Shown: positions 1 through 11,493, numbered from the stretch's first letter. The stretch is DNA of 64,000 bases from Hemerocallis citrina (GCA_017893485.1 CM030366.1:46498283-46562282); one strand, 5' to 3'. Notes: a model not told the origin generated them from the sequence alone. Numbers and translations: made by a program.

Positions 1-553
1 TTAAATGTATGATTAAACATGGACCCTTGACATTATTGTCATTCCTTGATTTTGCTATTTGACTCTGATCCCGTCCTTTTTCTTTGATATACATGCTTCC
101 TATTATTTTCTGTTTTCCTCTACTTGCTGTCCACGACTTACTCTAAGGACATTATTTTCATTCTTTTTAGATCAAGAATTTACAGGTACTGAAGGAACAA
201 TACCAGAAGGAATTTGTGAGCAACGATTCTAGAAGATGGAGTCCAAGATTAAATTGCTCGAATTAATTCATTGCTAGATTTATTTCTTTGAACATTGTCT
301 TGATATTATACTTTTTTTTGGGGCTTTATGACCTGGAGTTTGTTTTATCCCAGATGTTGGATATTATTATTTGGATTATTTCATTTATTATTGAAGTTGA
401 TCTTTGTTTATGTGATTATATCTTCTTGCGTGGTTGTGATTGTTCTTTCATATTATTGAGTTAGTCTGGTACAGCTTATGGATGATATTTTCATCATTCA
501 CTGGGCCTACATTACGTACTCGTATTCATTATTTTGGGAAGCGGGGCATGACA
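1..553 (+). repeat. 3' end of a family A LTR (5' part outside window)
   Basis: The last ~100 bases match, in opposite orientation, the end of the solo LTR at 19523-22982: both carry ACGTACTCGTATTC followed by TTTTGGGAAGCGGGG and end in a -CA dinucleotide (here GGGGCATGACA). A tRNA-Met-type primer-binding site follows, so this is the U5 end of a plus-oriented 5' LTR. No coding region is seen. The rest of this element is missing: about 90 bases after the LTR the sequence passes into a different element. Confidence 0.75.
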
Positions 554-562
554 GGTTTTTAG

Positions 563-574
563 TGGTATCAGATC
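563..574 (+). other. Primer-binding site of family A LTR element
   Basis: TGGTATCAGATC differs at one position from the usual plant retrotransposon site TGGTATCAGAGC, complementary to the 3' end of initiator tRNA-Met. It lies 9 bases after the LTR end. The ~70 bases after it (575-643) look like leader remnant and hold no gene. Confidence 0.7.
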
Positions 575-643
575 CCAAGGTTGGATAATATATCATTCAA
601 ACATGACTATCTTTATGAAGGTTTGGGTTTGATTGATAACTGT

Positions 644-841
644 ACCATCGCCCACGTCATCACTATTGACAACAGCCAAAGCAAGCAACTCCTTTGCTGC
701 TTCAAACCGTGGCCCCCCTACACAATAATTCCAAACAACCACCTCCGATAGGAACTTCGATAGGACAGCACTCAAATCTCTTTATTATTTTTATATTATA
801 TATATATGTATTATATCTCTTTGAAATTACGGGGTGTCACA
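644..841 (-). repeat. Truncated 3' LTR of the TRIM-like element
   Basis: It matches 1388-1583 closely (CAACAGCCAAAGCAAGCAAC and ACACAATAATTCCAAACAAC are shared) and on the minus strand begins TGTGACACCCCG. Homology stops at about 644, where the complete copy continues. Confidence 0.75.
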
Positions 842-1053
842 TACACCCCCTTTAGAAATCAGTGTCCTCGCTGAGTACGAGGCATGCAATCTAGTGTAGG
901 ATCTCCTTTCTAGCCAATGTGAATTGGAGTACTCTGATTCTGCTAGCTGTACAGCCCTATCTGGGACTCTGGCTACCTACCAGTGTACATCTACTAACTC
1001 CATCTCAGGCATAAATCTCACCCACTCTTACCCACATTCGGTGTCGAAAGTCA

Positions 1054-1065
1054 GCTCTGATACTA
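1054..1065 (-). other. Primer-binding site of the TRIM-like element
   Basis: On the minus strand it reads TAGTATCAGAGC, one mismatch from the initiator tRNA-Met complement, two bases after the LTR end at 1068. This sets the orientation of the element. Confidence 0.75.
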
Positions 1066-1067
1066 TT

Positions 1068-1583
1068 TGTAACGCCCAGCCCCAATACTCAGACAATTTT
1101 GTTAATTTATTTATTATTTATAGGACAACTGCCCAACACAGGCTGGCTCTCAAAGGTGGTTAACCAATTAGGTGACTGTTGATCATATGCAATTATATTA
1201 ATAATTAAATAATCTTGTACTAAGCCCGATATGGGACAATTTATACTCATCCTTCGCTTCGTTTCTCTATCTCGAGAAGTGCACAGGCACACACATGCAG
1301 GTCCCCCCACTACACGCACGTGGCAGGCACAAGCAGCACAACTGCTGCCTTTTTGCCCACATCACGCACATGTGGGCCCCCACTTTTACCATCGCCGACA
1401 TCATCACTGTTGACAACAGCCAAAGCAAGCAACTCTTTTGCTGCTTCAAACCATGGGCCCCCTACACAATAATTCCAAACAACCTCCTCCTATAGGAACT
1501 CCTATAAAACAGCACTCAAATATATATATATATATATTTTATTATATATATATTATATCTCTTTCAAATTACAGGGTGTTACA
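1068..1583 (-). repeat. Complete 5' LTR of the TRIM-like element
   Basis: On the minus strand it starts TGTAACACCCTG and ends GGGCGTTACA, the TG...CA ends expected of an LTR (516 bp). It carries a short TA-rich tract near its start. Confidence 0.75.
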
Positions 1584-2934
1584 TATGATTTAACACCCTA
1601 GATTTTTAAATAATGTTCTTGAGATTAATAAATGAATTAAAATTATTTTTGGTGATTTAAAAAACATTTTTATGAAAATTGTCTTTTTACATGTGCAAAT
1701 ATTTTCTTGGGAAGTTCAAAGTCAGAATTTATTTTGGGGAAACCTAATTTTTATTAGTATATATTATTTATGAATTTTCTGGATTTTTCTGAAATTTATT
1801 TTGCATATTTGCAAAAATTACAAAAAAGAGGGTCTTTTGTGCAAAATTACCACTTGGAGTAAAACTCCAGAATTTTATTTTTCTGGGATGAGCATGATGG
1901 TTAGACAACACATAGGCAAAGAGTTTACTTTTTATTCTAATAGATTTGGTTTATTTCGCAAATTTGTTAAAGAAGGGTCTTTTTGTAAAATTGCCACTTA
2001 AAGTCCAAAATTACAAAACTTATTTTCTGGGTTTGAAAATTGTGCCGGCCAGATCAGGGTAATTATTTTTGATTTAAAATCTAAATTTAATTGGTTAATC
2101 AAAATTTCTAGTATAAGGATTTATATATGTAGAGATGTATTTATTCTAAAGGATTATTTTGCAAAATTTTCTCAAAACCCTAATACCCTGAATTTCAGCC
2201 TATTAAAAGAGAGGTAGCAGCCGTCTCTTTGCTGCACAAAACAAAGGGTTCTCTTTATTATTTCGGTTGATTCTTCAATAAGGTGAGTGACATATGTTTG
2301 CTTTCTTACTATTCTATGCATGTTGTATGTGATGATTTGTCTATTAGAATGCATGATAGATGATGGTATGATGAGATAATTAATCATTTAAGGATGGATG
2401 CATCAAGATTGAACGTTTCATGAAAACTATGCTATTGATGATTTAAAATTCTATATAGATGACTTGAGAATGTTAAGAACTTAGTAGGAATCATGGGTAT
2501 GTTATTTTCTTTCATATTCTTACTGATTTGACTGAGTACAATGAGTTGTATGATATATATTGCATGAAATGAATAAAAGTTTAGTCTTTACTGTGTATGC
2601 ATATGGGCATGATTTGTTTGGGTATTTTGATGAAAAGAACTTGACTAATACATGTTATAATTGCATATAATCATGGCCAAACTAATGTAACTAATTGTAG
2701 ATGTGTATAACACTGTTGCAAAGGGGTTCTTGGATCGAAAAGATCAAGTTTCGAGGGTTGGAGTTGTTTCTTTTATTTCGGGTCTGATGCTTGTAGGCAG
2801 AAATCGATTTTCGTGTTTTTATGAAGTTTTCGATTGGGATCTTGATTTTTTTTTAATACTGAGATTGGATATAAATTTAATAGTACTCATATTTGATGGA
2901 TTCAATGAAGCTACTGATACTTGAACACATATAT

Positions 2935-2936
<2 letters not shown>

Positions 2937-2966
<30 letters not shown>
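2937..2966 (+). repeat. (CA)n microsatellite in family B LTR
   Basis: About 14 CA dinucleotides, present in LTR copy 1 and absent from copies 2 and 3, so it expanded after the copies separated. Confidence 0.85.
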
Positions 2967-2974
<8 letters not shown>

Positions 2975-3975
2975 TCATATTCTCTGTTTTGAAGAAGTTT
3001 TGCCGAAAAAATGATCTTTTATGAATTTGATGAGATTTTGATTTGTTTAATAAACTCCAGTATGTTAGGCAAGTTGTATTTGATCATTGATCATCTCAGG
3101 GTTTTTAAATTTACAATTCATGTTTTAAAAGAGTATAATCATGTATCAGTCGGAAAAGTGCACAATTTTGAAACTAGTCGAGTAGCAGCTAACGGTTGAC
3201 CGACCCCATTTTGAACTAAGATGTGCAGTCAACCGTCATTTAAAAAATTGGATTTTATAGGATTGTGCAGTCGACTGTCGTTCTTTGGAACTGTTTTCGA
3301 CAGACGACTATCACCTGTTGTTTTTGATGATTTGTTTAGTTTTCTTGCTGATTTCTTGAATGATTATTTCTTTACACTTATAGAATATTGATCTACTATT
3401 TTAGATAAACTTTTTACTACAGATTACTATAAATTACAGAGATTTACATCTTGATTATAATAGAGTTTAACTTGCATTTTTATGACTTTATAAAGTGAAA
3501 TATATACGGTTTTCGAAGGAATTGATGTTTCGTGATATTCTATGATTTCAAAATACGAAACTTAGTTATTTTGTGGATTTGATACTTTATTTTCAGTTAT
3601 GGAAGTTTGTGAAGTATTTGGATGAATTTGGATTTGTTTGATTAAAGGAGTTATCTTAACATAAACATTTTGATGATGAAATTAGGAGTTTTATTGAAAG
3701 ATTTTGTATTGATATTAGAATTATGAGTCTCTAGTGGTTGAGTGGGATTCCTGTAAACCGGCAAATGGGGTCTTGGGGTTTTTTTTTGTTGGAATTAAGT
3801 CCGGCAGGATTCACTAACTCTAGAGAGGGGGAAATTTGTGTTTTAATAATAATCAACCTATGGAAAGGCACTAGTGGAGATGTGATGGAACTTGAAAAAC
3901 GTAAGTATATGCTCTAGGGGTCTAGTCCAACGGATGCGTTCCAGGACTGTATGTTATTTGTCCTGAGAGAACAGT

Positions 3976-4200
3976 TGGTATGTTCGCGTGTCGAGGGTCG
4001 GCAGGCCTGTTCACGGAACATACGGTGCATTCGCGTGTCGAGGGTCGGCGGGCCTATTCAGTAGATGTACTGTGTTGCTGCACGTTGAGGGTCGACAGGC
4101 CTATTCGCGGGGTACACGACATGGAGGTGATTCTCCGACTTTTGAGGTATGCTTACATGTTGCTTGCGTGTCGATGGTTGTCAGGCCTATTCACGGAGTA
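3976..4200 (+). repeat. GC-rich tandem module in family B LTR (four degenerate copies)
   Basis: Four degenerate units share a core of the type GCGTGTCGAGGGTCGGC followed by AGGCCTATTC, spaced about 45-70 bases. The block is much richer in G, C and CpG than the AT-rich LTR around it. The equivalent block in LTR copy 2 is at 56910-57130. Confidence 0.8.
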
Positions 4201-4587
4201 ATCTGGATCTTGTTTCTATCATCGTAGTAGGATTAGTTGCACAACGAGGGATTAAACCCTATTAAGTGGAGAACGATAAGGGCCTGCACTGGACCTATGT
4301 AGTATGGAATGCATAGAATCCGACAAGTATGCATTAGAGAGTCATCATATTGCATTTGTGTTTTCCTGACTTGATTTTATGCATATTTGTTTTCTGTTTC
4401 CTACACTTGACACTTAGTCTAGTTTCACTAAATGTTTACATACTTTATTTAATGTTATTTTATATTCCATTCGTTACTACTGTTAGTATGTGTTGGTTAT
4501 GACTTTATTCTCTATGTTTTATTTACGTTGCATTTCTTTTGATGTCACTTATATCGTTATAGCTGACCCCTATAGTTTTGGAGCTTA

Positions 4588-5000
4588 CACTACAAAACGC
4601 ACAGGCTATAACGGCACTTTTACAAGGCTATAGCGGCATTTTTTGGCGACGTTATAGCCCATAATGGCGCTTCTAAAATCATCGCCAAAAATGCCGTTAC
4701 AGCGTGCGTCGTTATAGCTATCTGGGCTATCCGGCGTTTACCGACACCGCCGCTATAGGGTGTCCACCTATAATGGTATTGCCAAACCGCCGTTACAGGA
4801 GTATTTCCATTTCAAAGTTTTTGGAAAAAGTTGAGCTATAGCGGCATTTTTCCAAGTGCCAGGATTGCTCCCCTGAATAATAGCTTGCATTGGTACCCTA
4901 CAGTGACGCTTGTCTAGCGCCATAATAGAGGGTACTCAAAAGCGGTAGTATCTATTGCGGCGTTTCTTGGTAAACGCCGCGATAGGTCGGTTTTTTTTTG
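4588..5000 (+). repeat. Left subterminal repeats of outer CACTA
   Basis: Many short direct and inverted copies of a motif such as GGCTATAACGGC, CTATAGCGGC or GCCGTTATAGC. In En/Spm elements such subterminal repeats are bound by the TNPA-type protein; that role is inferred here. The same motif recurs at the right end (51680-51909). Confidence 0.8.
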
Positions 5001-5291
5001 GCTTTTTGTTTTAAAATTTTGAATTGAAAAAACCAGTAATTAATCGCATATTACAAATACATGTAATCATATTAAGTTTAAATGCTTAAATCTTAAAATC
5101 AATAATAACATCATAATTAAGAACCAAAAGTCACACATCACAAAAAACAACTCAATAGAAAACAAAATATGTAACGCATATAAACTGTAATACAACAAGT
5201 GTCAAATGAATATGTTGTACAACACTTAGTTATTACAAAATATAGATATAATTACTACAAAACATTTTTTAAAAAGTTCAAATTCGACAAA

Positions 5292-5396
5292 CTACAGCAG
5301 GGGAGTCTCCTCGTGTGGCCCGCTGTTGCTTCCAATTCCATCGTTATTTTGCCCTAGTGTATGTGTGTGACTAGAAACGGATGGAATACGCTGGCC
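5292..5396 (-). pseudogene. Last exon of outer CACTA ORF2
   Basis: After a pyrimidine-rich acceptor (TTTTTTCTACAG) an open frame of 34 codons ends in TAG. Its phase fits the donor at 19080/19079 exactly. The peptide is rich in Ser, His and Asn and ends EETPLL. It is too short to recognise by itself; the call rests on splice signals and phase. Confidence 0.55.
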
Positions 5397-6349
5397 CTGT
5401 AGAAAAAATATAAATATTTTATCATCAATTTGTCAAACAAAAGAAGTAATTTTTATTAGGGAGTTGGATGGTGGAAAAGAGAGGCTTAATAAAGAAAATA
5501 GATGATTAATAAAGCAATTCATAAAATTAATACAAAAAATCTAAAGTATATCAATAAGAAGCAAAGTTAATTATAAGATTGTAGTACACTAAACATTGAA
5601 ACAAGAACAACACTTTTAAGCTTAAGTGAAATTCTGATAGTTGTCAAGTCTATCATATATCATTTTCCTAGAATACCATATCATATATCTTATCATATTG
5701 TAAGAAAAATCAAAGAATGGACTAAACTCCCATCAGATGCATTCCAGACAAATATTCTGCAATCTAAAAAGAAAACCAACTTAGTAACCTGAAACACAAG
5801 GTTTTCAGGTCTGAATTACGAATTACTATAAGAAATTGAAAAAAGACACAACTTAGAAATACATTACAAAAGGAGATTAATAATAAATTAAAATGCTGAA
5901 TGAAAAGACAATTTAATTAATTAATGAAGATATTATTACAGTACAAAAAACTCAATAATACAATACAGCAGACTAAGGGAATACATCAACCCGAGGAATG
6001 ACACAGCCAGTACCCAGCAAAAAGATTTGTAAATGATTAAACTATTATTACGCAGCTGACACAACCTGACATACATCCTAAAAATTATTTATTTCCATGT
6101 CCTAACAAAGTAAACTTCACAATTTGTCCTTCATTTAAAGCCCATGCAACAAAGCAATTACCCTCTAAGATCATCCTGTAATAGGAGCATAGGATATAAC
6201 TATAGAAGAAGACGAAAGACATTATATTCAATTTCAGTAAACATTCTCCCTGAAACCAAAGATAGAGCCAAAGCCCAAAATGAACATATTTAGATACATC
6301 GTAGTCTGCCCTGATAGTTCGGATAGAAAACTTACTGAGTAAATTATAC
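5397..6349 (-). other. Intron remnant of outer CACTA ORF2, no gene
   Basis: AT-rich non-coding DNA between the last ORF2 exon and the Ty3/gypsy insertion. No open frame with family features and no repeat structure seen. It continues at 17962-19079 beyond the inserted element. Confidence 0.6.
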
Positions 6350-6471
6350 TGTAATACCCTGATTTTTCATTTATGAAAATTATTATTTTGTATTATTAAT
6401 TTGTACGTATTGTGCACGTGCAATCTTGTGGTATAAATTTTTATAATTATTTTCATTACATAAACAAATGA

Positions 6472-6472
<1 letters not shown>

Positions 6473-6547
<75 letters not shown>
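6473..6547 (+). repeat. (TA)n microsatellite
   Basis: About 37 uninterrupted TA dinucleotides in the U3 part of the 5' LTR. This LTR section is missing from the 3' LTR. Confidence 0.95.
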
Positions 6548-6550
<3 letters not shown>

Positions 6551-6978
6551 TTTTCAATTGTTTTTTTTACTAAAGCCTATTTTTAAAAGAAAGCATAAGT
6601 ATTCCTTTATTTTGAGCCCAACCTAATTTATTTTTAAATATAAACTATTTTGGCCAACTAAATAAAAGCCCATCAATTTATTTTCTCTTTTAATTCTTAC
6701 AACTTGTAGGGTAGACAATTTTATAGACTTTTTATTAAAAAAAAATAAATGTACAACTTTTTAGAATAGGGGGCTTTAGAGACACGTGCATTGCACTAGC
6801 ACGTGTTTGTGCTTGTTCTTTTTGAGGCCGGATAGGAATGGGAGGGAAAAAGAGAGAGTGGAGTTTGTGGGAGCTGGTTTTGTGGTCATGGTTGGCTACT
6901 ACAACTTCCCAATTAATCCTAGCTCTTGTTTCTTAACTCCTAGATCAATCCTAGCCTTCTATTTGCCTCAAATTCTTG

Positions 6979-6986
6979 TATAAATA
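6979..6986 (+). promoter_or_regulatory. TATA box of family C LTR
   Basis: TATAAATA, also present at 15224-15231 in the 3' LTR. It is the best core promoter candidate of the element. In this copy an 18-base poly-C run (6991-7008) lies directly downstream; the 3' LTR has only six C residues there. Confidence 0.6.
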
Positions 6987-7944
6987 CCATCCCCCCCCCC
7001 CCCCCCCCACCCCCTAGCCTAACTATCCTTACACTTCTCATTCATCAAACCTATAGTGAAAGAAAATAATCATTAGTAGTAGATTGTTGTATTGGTAGAG
7101 AGTGAGAATAAAAGATTGAGAGTTGAGTGTGCTTGCATTTCAAGGAGGCCGGCAACACATCAAGAAGGCTCGGTTTGCACTCAAGCAAGGAGGAGAAGTA
7201 CTCTTTGGGCAAGCTCAAACTAAGAGGAGAAGGGCTCTTTCATTCTAGGAGTTGTTTTGTGGGTTTTCTCTCCAAATTAGGTGGGTGATTTTCCTTGCTT
7301 TTAATTCTAGTGATTTTCCTTACTTCTAATTCTAGTCACCATGCTAGGAACGATGACATAATTAGCATGAAAGAAACTAATAAGAGTACTTTTAATTTGA
7401 AAAAGGACTTGTTAGATGATTTAATTAATGCTTGGTAGATTGTATGTTAACTTGTCATGAATCTTAATGTTGTAGCACAAATTGTCTTGTAGTTATAGAA
7501 ATGTTAAATTGGGATTATGATAATGGAGAAATTGAGTATGAATTGCTAGTAGATGAAATTATTGTTTTAGGCACTAAATGAACTATTGTGATATTGGTTC
7601 TAATGTATAAAATTGTCCTATGCATTGGGTTAATGAAAGAGGAAAAAACAGGGATTTATAATTCTAATGTGATTTATAAATACCAAATTTGTGCTTGAGA
7701 ATTGTCAAATTGAAATATGGAAAGAGTAGTATAGAATTTAAATTATTGTATAAGAAATGTATGTTTTATTAGTGAGAAAATTATTTTAAAAATACTGGAG
7801 TGTTAATTTAAGATGAAATTAGTATTCTAGAGATTTACATGACATTTTGTGCAAGTAAAATGATGATAAGAGCTTTTGAACATCGAAATTATTTAATGAA
7901 ACAGAGAGTCGAGATGAATAGATTTCAAATTGTATTTGGGACAA

Positions 7945-8209
7945 CCTGAGCCTATAGCTAAAGTGGTTGCTGGGTCGCTCTGGCGCTACTGTAGTGTGGG
8001 CGTGTGTCTCTGGGGTCGCTAGTTCGATACCCTGTGTCCACCTTCTTTTCGTGCGGGTTGAAAAATAACCCAACACCGAACAGAGAGTATAATACTCTCT
8101 GACTCCTCTTCATATCGCTAGCTCGCATTCGGCCGAGTGGCTAGCATGTCGGGATATCTTCTCTAAGGTTGCGGGTTCGATTCTGGTTATAGCCAGAATA
8201 CATTTTTTT
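7945..8209 (+). mobile_element. SINE-like insertion with two tRNA-like Pol III promoter modules
   Basis: Module 1 has an A-box-like TATAGCTAAAGTGG and a B-box-like GGGTCGCTAGTTCGATACCC. Module 2 (from 8123) has TCGGCCGAGTGGCTAG and GCGGGTTCGATTCTGG with tRNA-like spacing. The segment ends in a run of seven T, and GACAA occurs on both sides (7940-7944, 8210-8214), a possible target duplication. Length and a short poly-T tail suggest a tRNA-derived SINE, but I cannot name a family. Neither module folds into an obviously complete tRNA gene. Confidence 0.5.
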
Positions 8210-9764
8210 GACAAATTGATTTTTGGGGGCTTTCTTGATGTATAAAAATTTCGAAAAAAAATACCTTTATTATTCTAAAATCATACACAACCTATGAAAA
8301 TTAATTGGGAGTTATTGGACTAAAATAAAGTGTATTTTTGAGGTGAAATTGTATTCGAAACTATTGTTTCTTACCTTTATAATTTCATAAAAATATGTGA
8401 TTTCATGAGGCGATTAATATAAATGTTAAAAAGAAAAATGGATGAAGGAAAATAAAATTGTGATTTTTGTATGGGGTATTTTGTCAAAAGAGTAGTGTGA
8501 CAATAGTGATTTTGTGAATATTCACTTTGACTAGATATTTTCGTAATATGATCTTAATGTGAGAATAAATGTTGGTTATTGAAATGCATGATTTACAATT
8601 GAACTATATGTATGAAATTTTGATTCATAAAAGATTGGAAATTGTTTAATTGGAAAAGAGAATTCTTCTTGAGCATGACAAACTCAATATGAGAATTGTG
8701 AATTGAAATTAAAAATTAGGGTGTAGCCAAGACTCACACCGGCAATCGAAAGAAATGAGATATAATAATTGAAGTGATAAGACCAAGTTTCGGTCATTGT
8801 AAAATGAAAGAAATAAGCCCGGTATTAGTGAGAGTGCTAACCCTAAGAGATTGATTTTGTTCATGATTTCATTAAATTAAGGATTAATAGTACATAGTGA
8901 AGATGTGATGAAAGTTAGAGAAAAACACAAGTATGAGGGCCTCGAGTCTACGATGTGGGTGTGATTCACAGTTTGTCTTCACGATGCGTCGTGACATGAC
9001 GTGGGCACTACTCCGGAATTATCGGGATCTTGGCGACGCCTGTGGGGTGTTTGGTGACTACGAGAGGATCGTGTGCCATGACGGAGGCTAAATTGTCCAT
9101 AGGTTGTCTTCACGATGCATCGTGACATGACGTGGGATTCCCCTCCAGGTTGTCTGTACATGAGCTCGTTACTCATAGAACGTCTAGGATACTTACCGTA
9201 GTTACAGTAGTAGATTAAGTCATGACGATGGATTGAACCCTACAAGATGAAGAACGAATAAGAGGCTTGCCCTCGGACCTATGTAGTATGGGATACATAG
9301 AATCCGAACAAGTGCACATTATTGTCATATAATATAAATAACTGCATTAAGGACTAAGTGCACAATCACAACACGACATCAATAGGATATTCCACTTAGT
9401 TTGATTGTGAACAAGTTTGTGTTTGTTCAGTATGGAAAATCATTATACTGTTTCCGGCGTAGAGAGGATGGCCGTGTATAATATTCGTCCGTTGAATAAA
9501 ATGACGTGCCCATAGTTTTGTATGCAGGAAAAATGGCATGATAAAGATTAAGGAAGATCTGATGCTTAGAGATTATTCAAATGTTGTTGTACTTTCATTC
9601 ATGTAAATGTTGTAAATTTTGCTTCCGCTGTAAAGTATAAAGATTCATTTGTAACTTTGATGTAAAGTAAAAGTTTTAAATTCCCTGTAAAATTGTACGA
9701 AGTGAAGTAAAGATCCTGTGGAATCTCGAATTCAGTTGTATTTGGAATTCGGGAAGTTACAGAG

Positions 9765-9776
9765 TGGTATCACAGC
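9765..9776 (+). other. Primer-binding site of family C element
   Basis: TGGTATCACAGC, one mismatch to the initiator tRNA-Met complement, three bases after the LTR end. Confidence 0.8.
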
Positions 9777-9919
9777 CCGCTTCACAAGTAGTACAAATTT
9801 ATAAGGAACGACACCCTGGAAGTGGATATTTAGCATGTTAGGTATAGATATTTAAATGTAAGTCACTTACATTTGTGTTGCTCTATAAATGACATTCTCC
9901 TCCTTCCCCTTTTTCTAAG

Positions 9920-10339
9920 ATGGCTGATCACTTCGATGCTGCTGGAGATGACAATTGGCATATCATAGAGGAAGACTATTATCCTGGAAAAGCAGATTCC
10001 GAGGAAGAGTACTACCCAGGAAAAGCAGACTCCGACGGAGAGGAATGGCCTGAGTCCCGAGAGATCACTCCACCTCCGGACTCATCTGATGATTCTTCTT
10101 ATGAAAAGGAATCAGTTCCGGGTAATCTGATCGTGTCTCTTTAGAGACAAGTAGAGACTCTATGGGAGAGAGTCGGGCTATTGGAGGCTCAGTTGGCGAA
10201 GCGCAAGGATGATTTTGCAGTTCTTAGTCATCGTGTATGGGAACTCGAGAAGAGGAAAAACATGACCGATGTACTAAAGGAGGAAGTGGAGGAACTACGG
10301 GGAGAGCTTCGTGAAGCCAAGAGGAACCATAGGAGTTAG
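9920..10339 (+). pseudogene. Extra ORF upstream of gag (acidic, coiled coil), one internal stop
   Basis: One reading frame of 139 codons starting at ATG 9920, broken by a single TAG at 10142-10144 (a CAG to TAG change would explain it). The N-terminal ~70 residues are very acidic and contain YYPGKADS twice in tandem. After the stop, about 65 residues are rich in Leu, Glu, Lys and Arg with heptad-like spacing (WERVGLLEAQLAKRKDD, then LKEEVEELRGELREAK), a likely coiled coil. It does not resemble gag, and a separate gag starts at 10465. The function is unknown. Only this element in the window has it. Confidence 0.6.
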
Positions 10340-10464
10340 ACCATTGTATCATCTACTGCTTTCATTTTGATGTCAGAAATGTTTTAAATTAGAATGTATA
10401 AAGTTTGAAATTCAATGAGATGGAAATGCTAACTTAAAAGTTCCTGTTTTATAGTTCGAATTTA

Positions 10465-11493
10465 ATGGATCTTTTGCATCAGAATATGGCTGGAAGACGA
10501 GCTCGAAATGGTGAAGTTCTGGACTTGGAAACGGAGCTAGCAAAGGTCTATCAGACACTCAATGTTATTGCCATGAATCAGAATCAGGGAAGGGTGCCTG
10601 CGAATCCAGTACCCGAAGCAATCAAACTCGTGGAATCATTTAAACGAATGAAACCACTGGTGTTCGAAGGAAAAACCCTGACATAGCTGACAATTGGATC
10701 CGACAGATTGAGACTATTTTCGAAGTCTTGGAGACTCCAGAGGGCAGCAAGGTGAAGCTTGCGACACTGCAATTCGAGAAGGATGCGGCTGTGTGGTGGT
10801 AGTCGATGAAGCGGACGATGGAAGGCTTGGTTCTTGGCTGGGAGAAATTTTTGGAGGAATTCCGTAGTCATTATTTCCCTTCAGATGTCCAAGAGAAGAA
10901 GGCCATGGAGTTCTTGTCACTACAACAGGGTGGCATGTCAGTTAGGGAGTATGAGACCAAATTTACTCAGCTCTCAAGGTATGCTCCCGAATTGGTGATG
11001 GATGAGGCGAAGAAGGCTCGTAAGTTCGAGCACGGCTTGAGGCCAAGCCTGAGATCCAGAATGATACCCTCTCGGTATTAGGAGGTTTGACAAGCTGGTC
11101 AAACGAGCAGCAGCCACGGAAGCAGGCTTGGAGCAGTTTCATGTTGTTCAGAGTCGAAGGAATAACTGGAAGGTTGGGAAGAGGCCCACAAATTCTGGAA
11201 ATTTCAAGGGACAACCATCGGCACAAAGGTTCAAACTGACAGGAGCAAACGCTATCAGTGTGGCTGGAGGACCCGGAAATAATTTTGTGAGACCTCTTGC
11301 GGTGAATTGCTACAATTGCGATGAGACGGGACATTTCCAATCTCAATGCCCCAAACTGCAGAATGTTAACCGCAATGGACCAATGCAGCAGACTGGGAAT
11401 AAGCCGTACCAGCAAGGGCGAGTATTTGCCTTGACTGAAGCTGATGCTAATGAGGTGGATCATGTCATCACTGGTACGAGGGCAGATGTTTAG
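10465..11493 (+). pseudogene. gag: gag of family C element, frameshifted
   Basis: Encodes the retrotransposon capsid/nucleocapsid protein. ATG at 10465; the conserved gag region (with a WEKFLEEFRSHYFP motif) lies around 10840-10885, and one CCHC zinc knuckle, CYNCDETGHFQSQC, at 11310-11351. It is broken by a one-base loss near 10672, a TAG at about 10801 in a WW-stop-SMK context, and a one-base gain near 11068. The frame ends at TAG 11491-11493, just before pol in another frame. Confidence 0.85.

Larger units (their letters stand above)
644..1583 (-). mobile_element. TRIM-like non-autonomous LTR element, truncated at its 3' LTR
   Basis: Two direct copies of an LTR (644-841 partial, 1068-1583 complete) flank only 226 bases of internal DNA. 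On the minus strand the order is LTR, primer-binding site, short internal region, purine-rich tract (AAAGGGGGTGTA), LTR. No gag or pol is present. Small size and lack of coding capacity fit a terminal-repeat retrotransposon in miniature, although 516 bp is long for a TRIM LTR. The missing part of the second LTR, and the target duplication with it, were lost at about 644. Confidence 0.75.
1589..4587 (+). repeat. Family B LTR copy 1, left part
   Basis: Collinear with 54440-57510 at high similarity over its whole length. It stops at the CACTA insertion point inside the text TATAGTTTTGGAGCTTA, which is continuous in the other LTR copy. Relative to copies 2 and 3 it lacks about 75 bases near 2255, between two copies of a CTTTATTATT-like direct repeat. 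No gene is present. Confidence 0.85.
6350..9761 (+). repeat. 5' LTR of family C element
   Basis: Starts TGTAATACCC and ends GGGAAGTTACA, directly before a primer-binding site. At 3412 bp it is long. It differs from the 3' LTR by scattered substitutions, a few percent by eye. It contains a TA microsatellite, an 18-base C run just after the TATA box, two tRNA-like modules, and a GC-rich block (8970-9140) in which a unit containing TTCACGATGCGTCGTGACAT occurs twice. Confidence 0.9.

Noticed and set aside
8123..8200. Functional tRNA gene
   Set aside because: Box A and box B are recognisable, but no full cloverleaf with a sound acceptor stem is evident, and the sequence is repeated within the LTRs.
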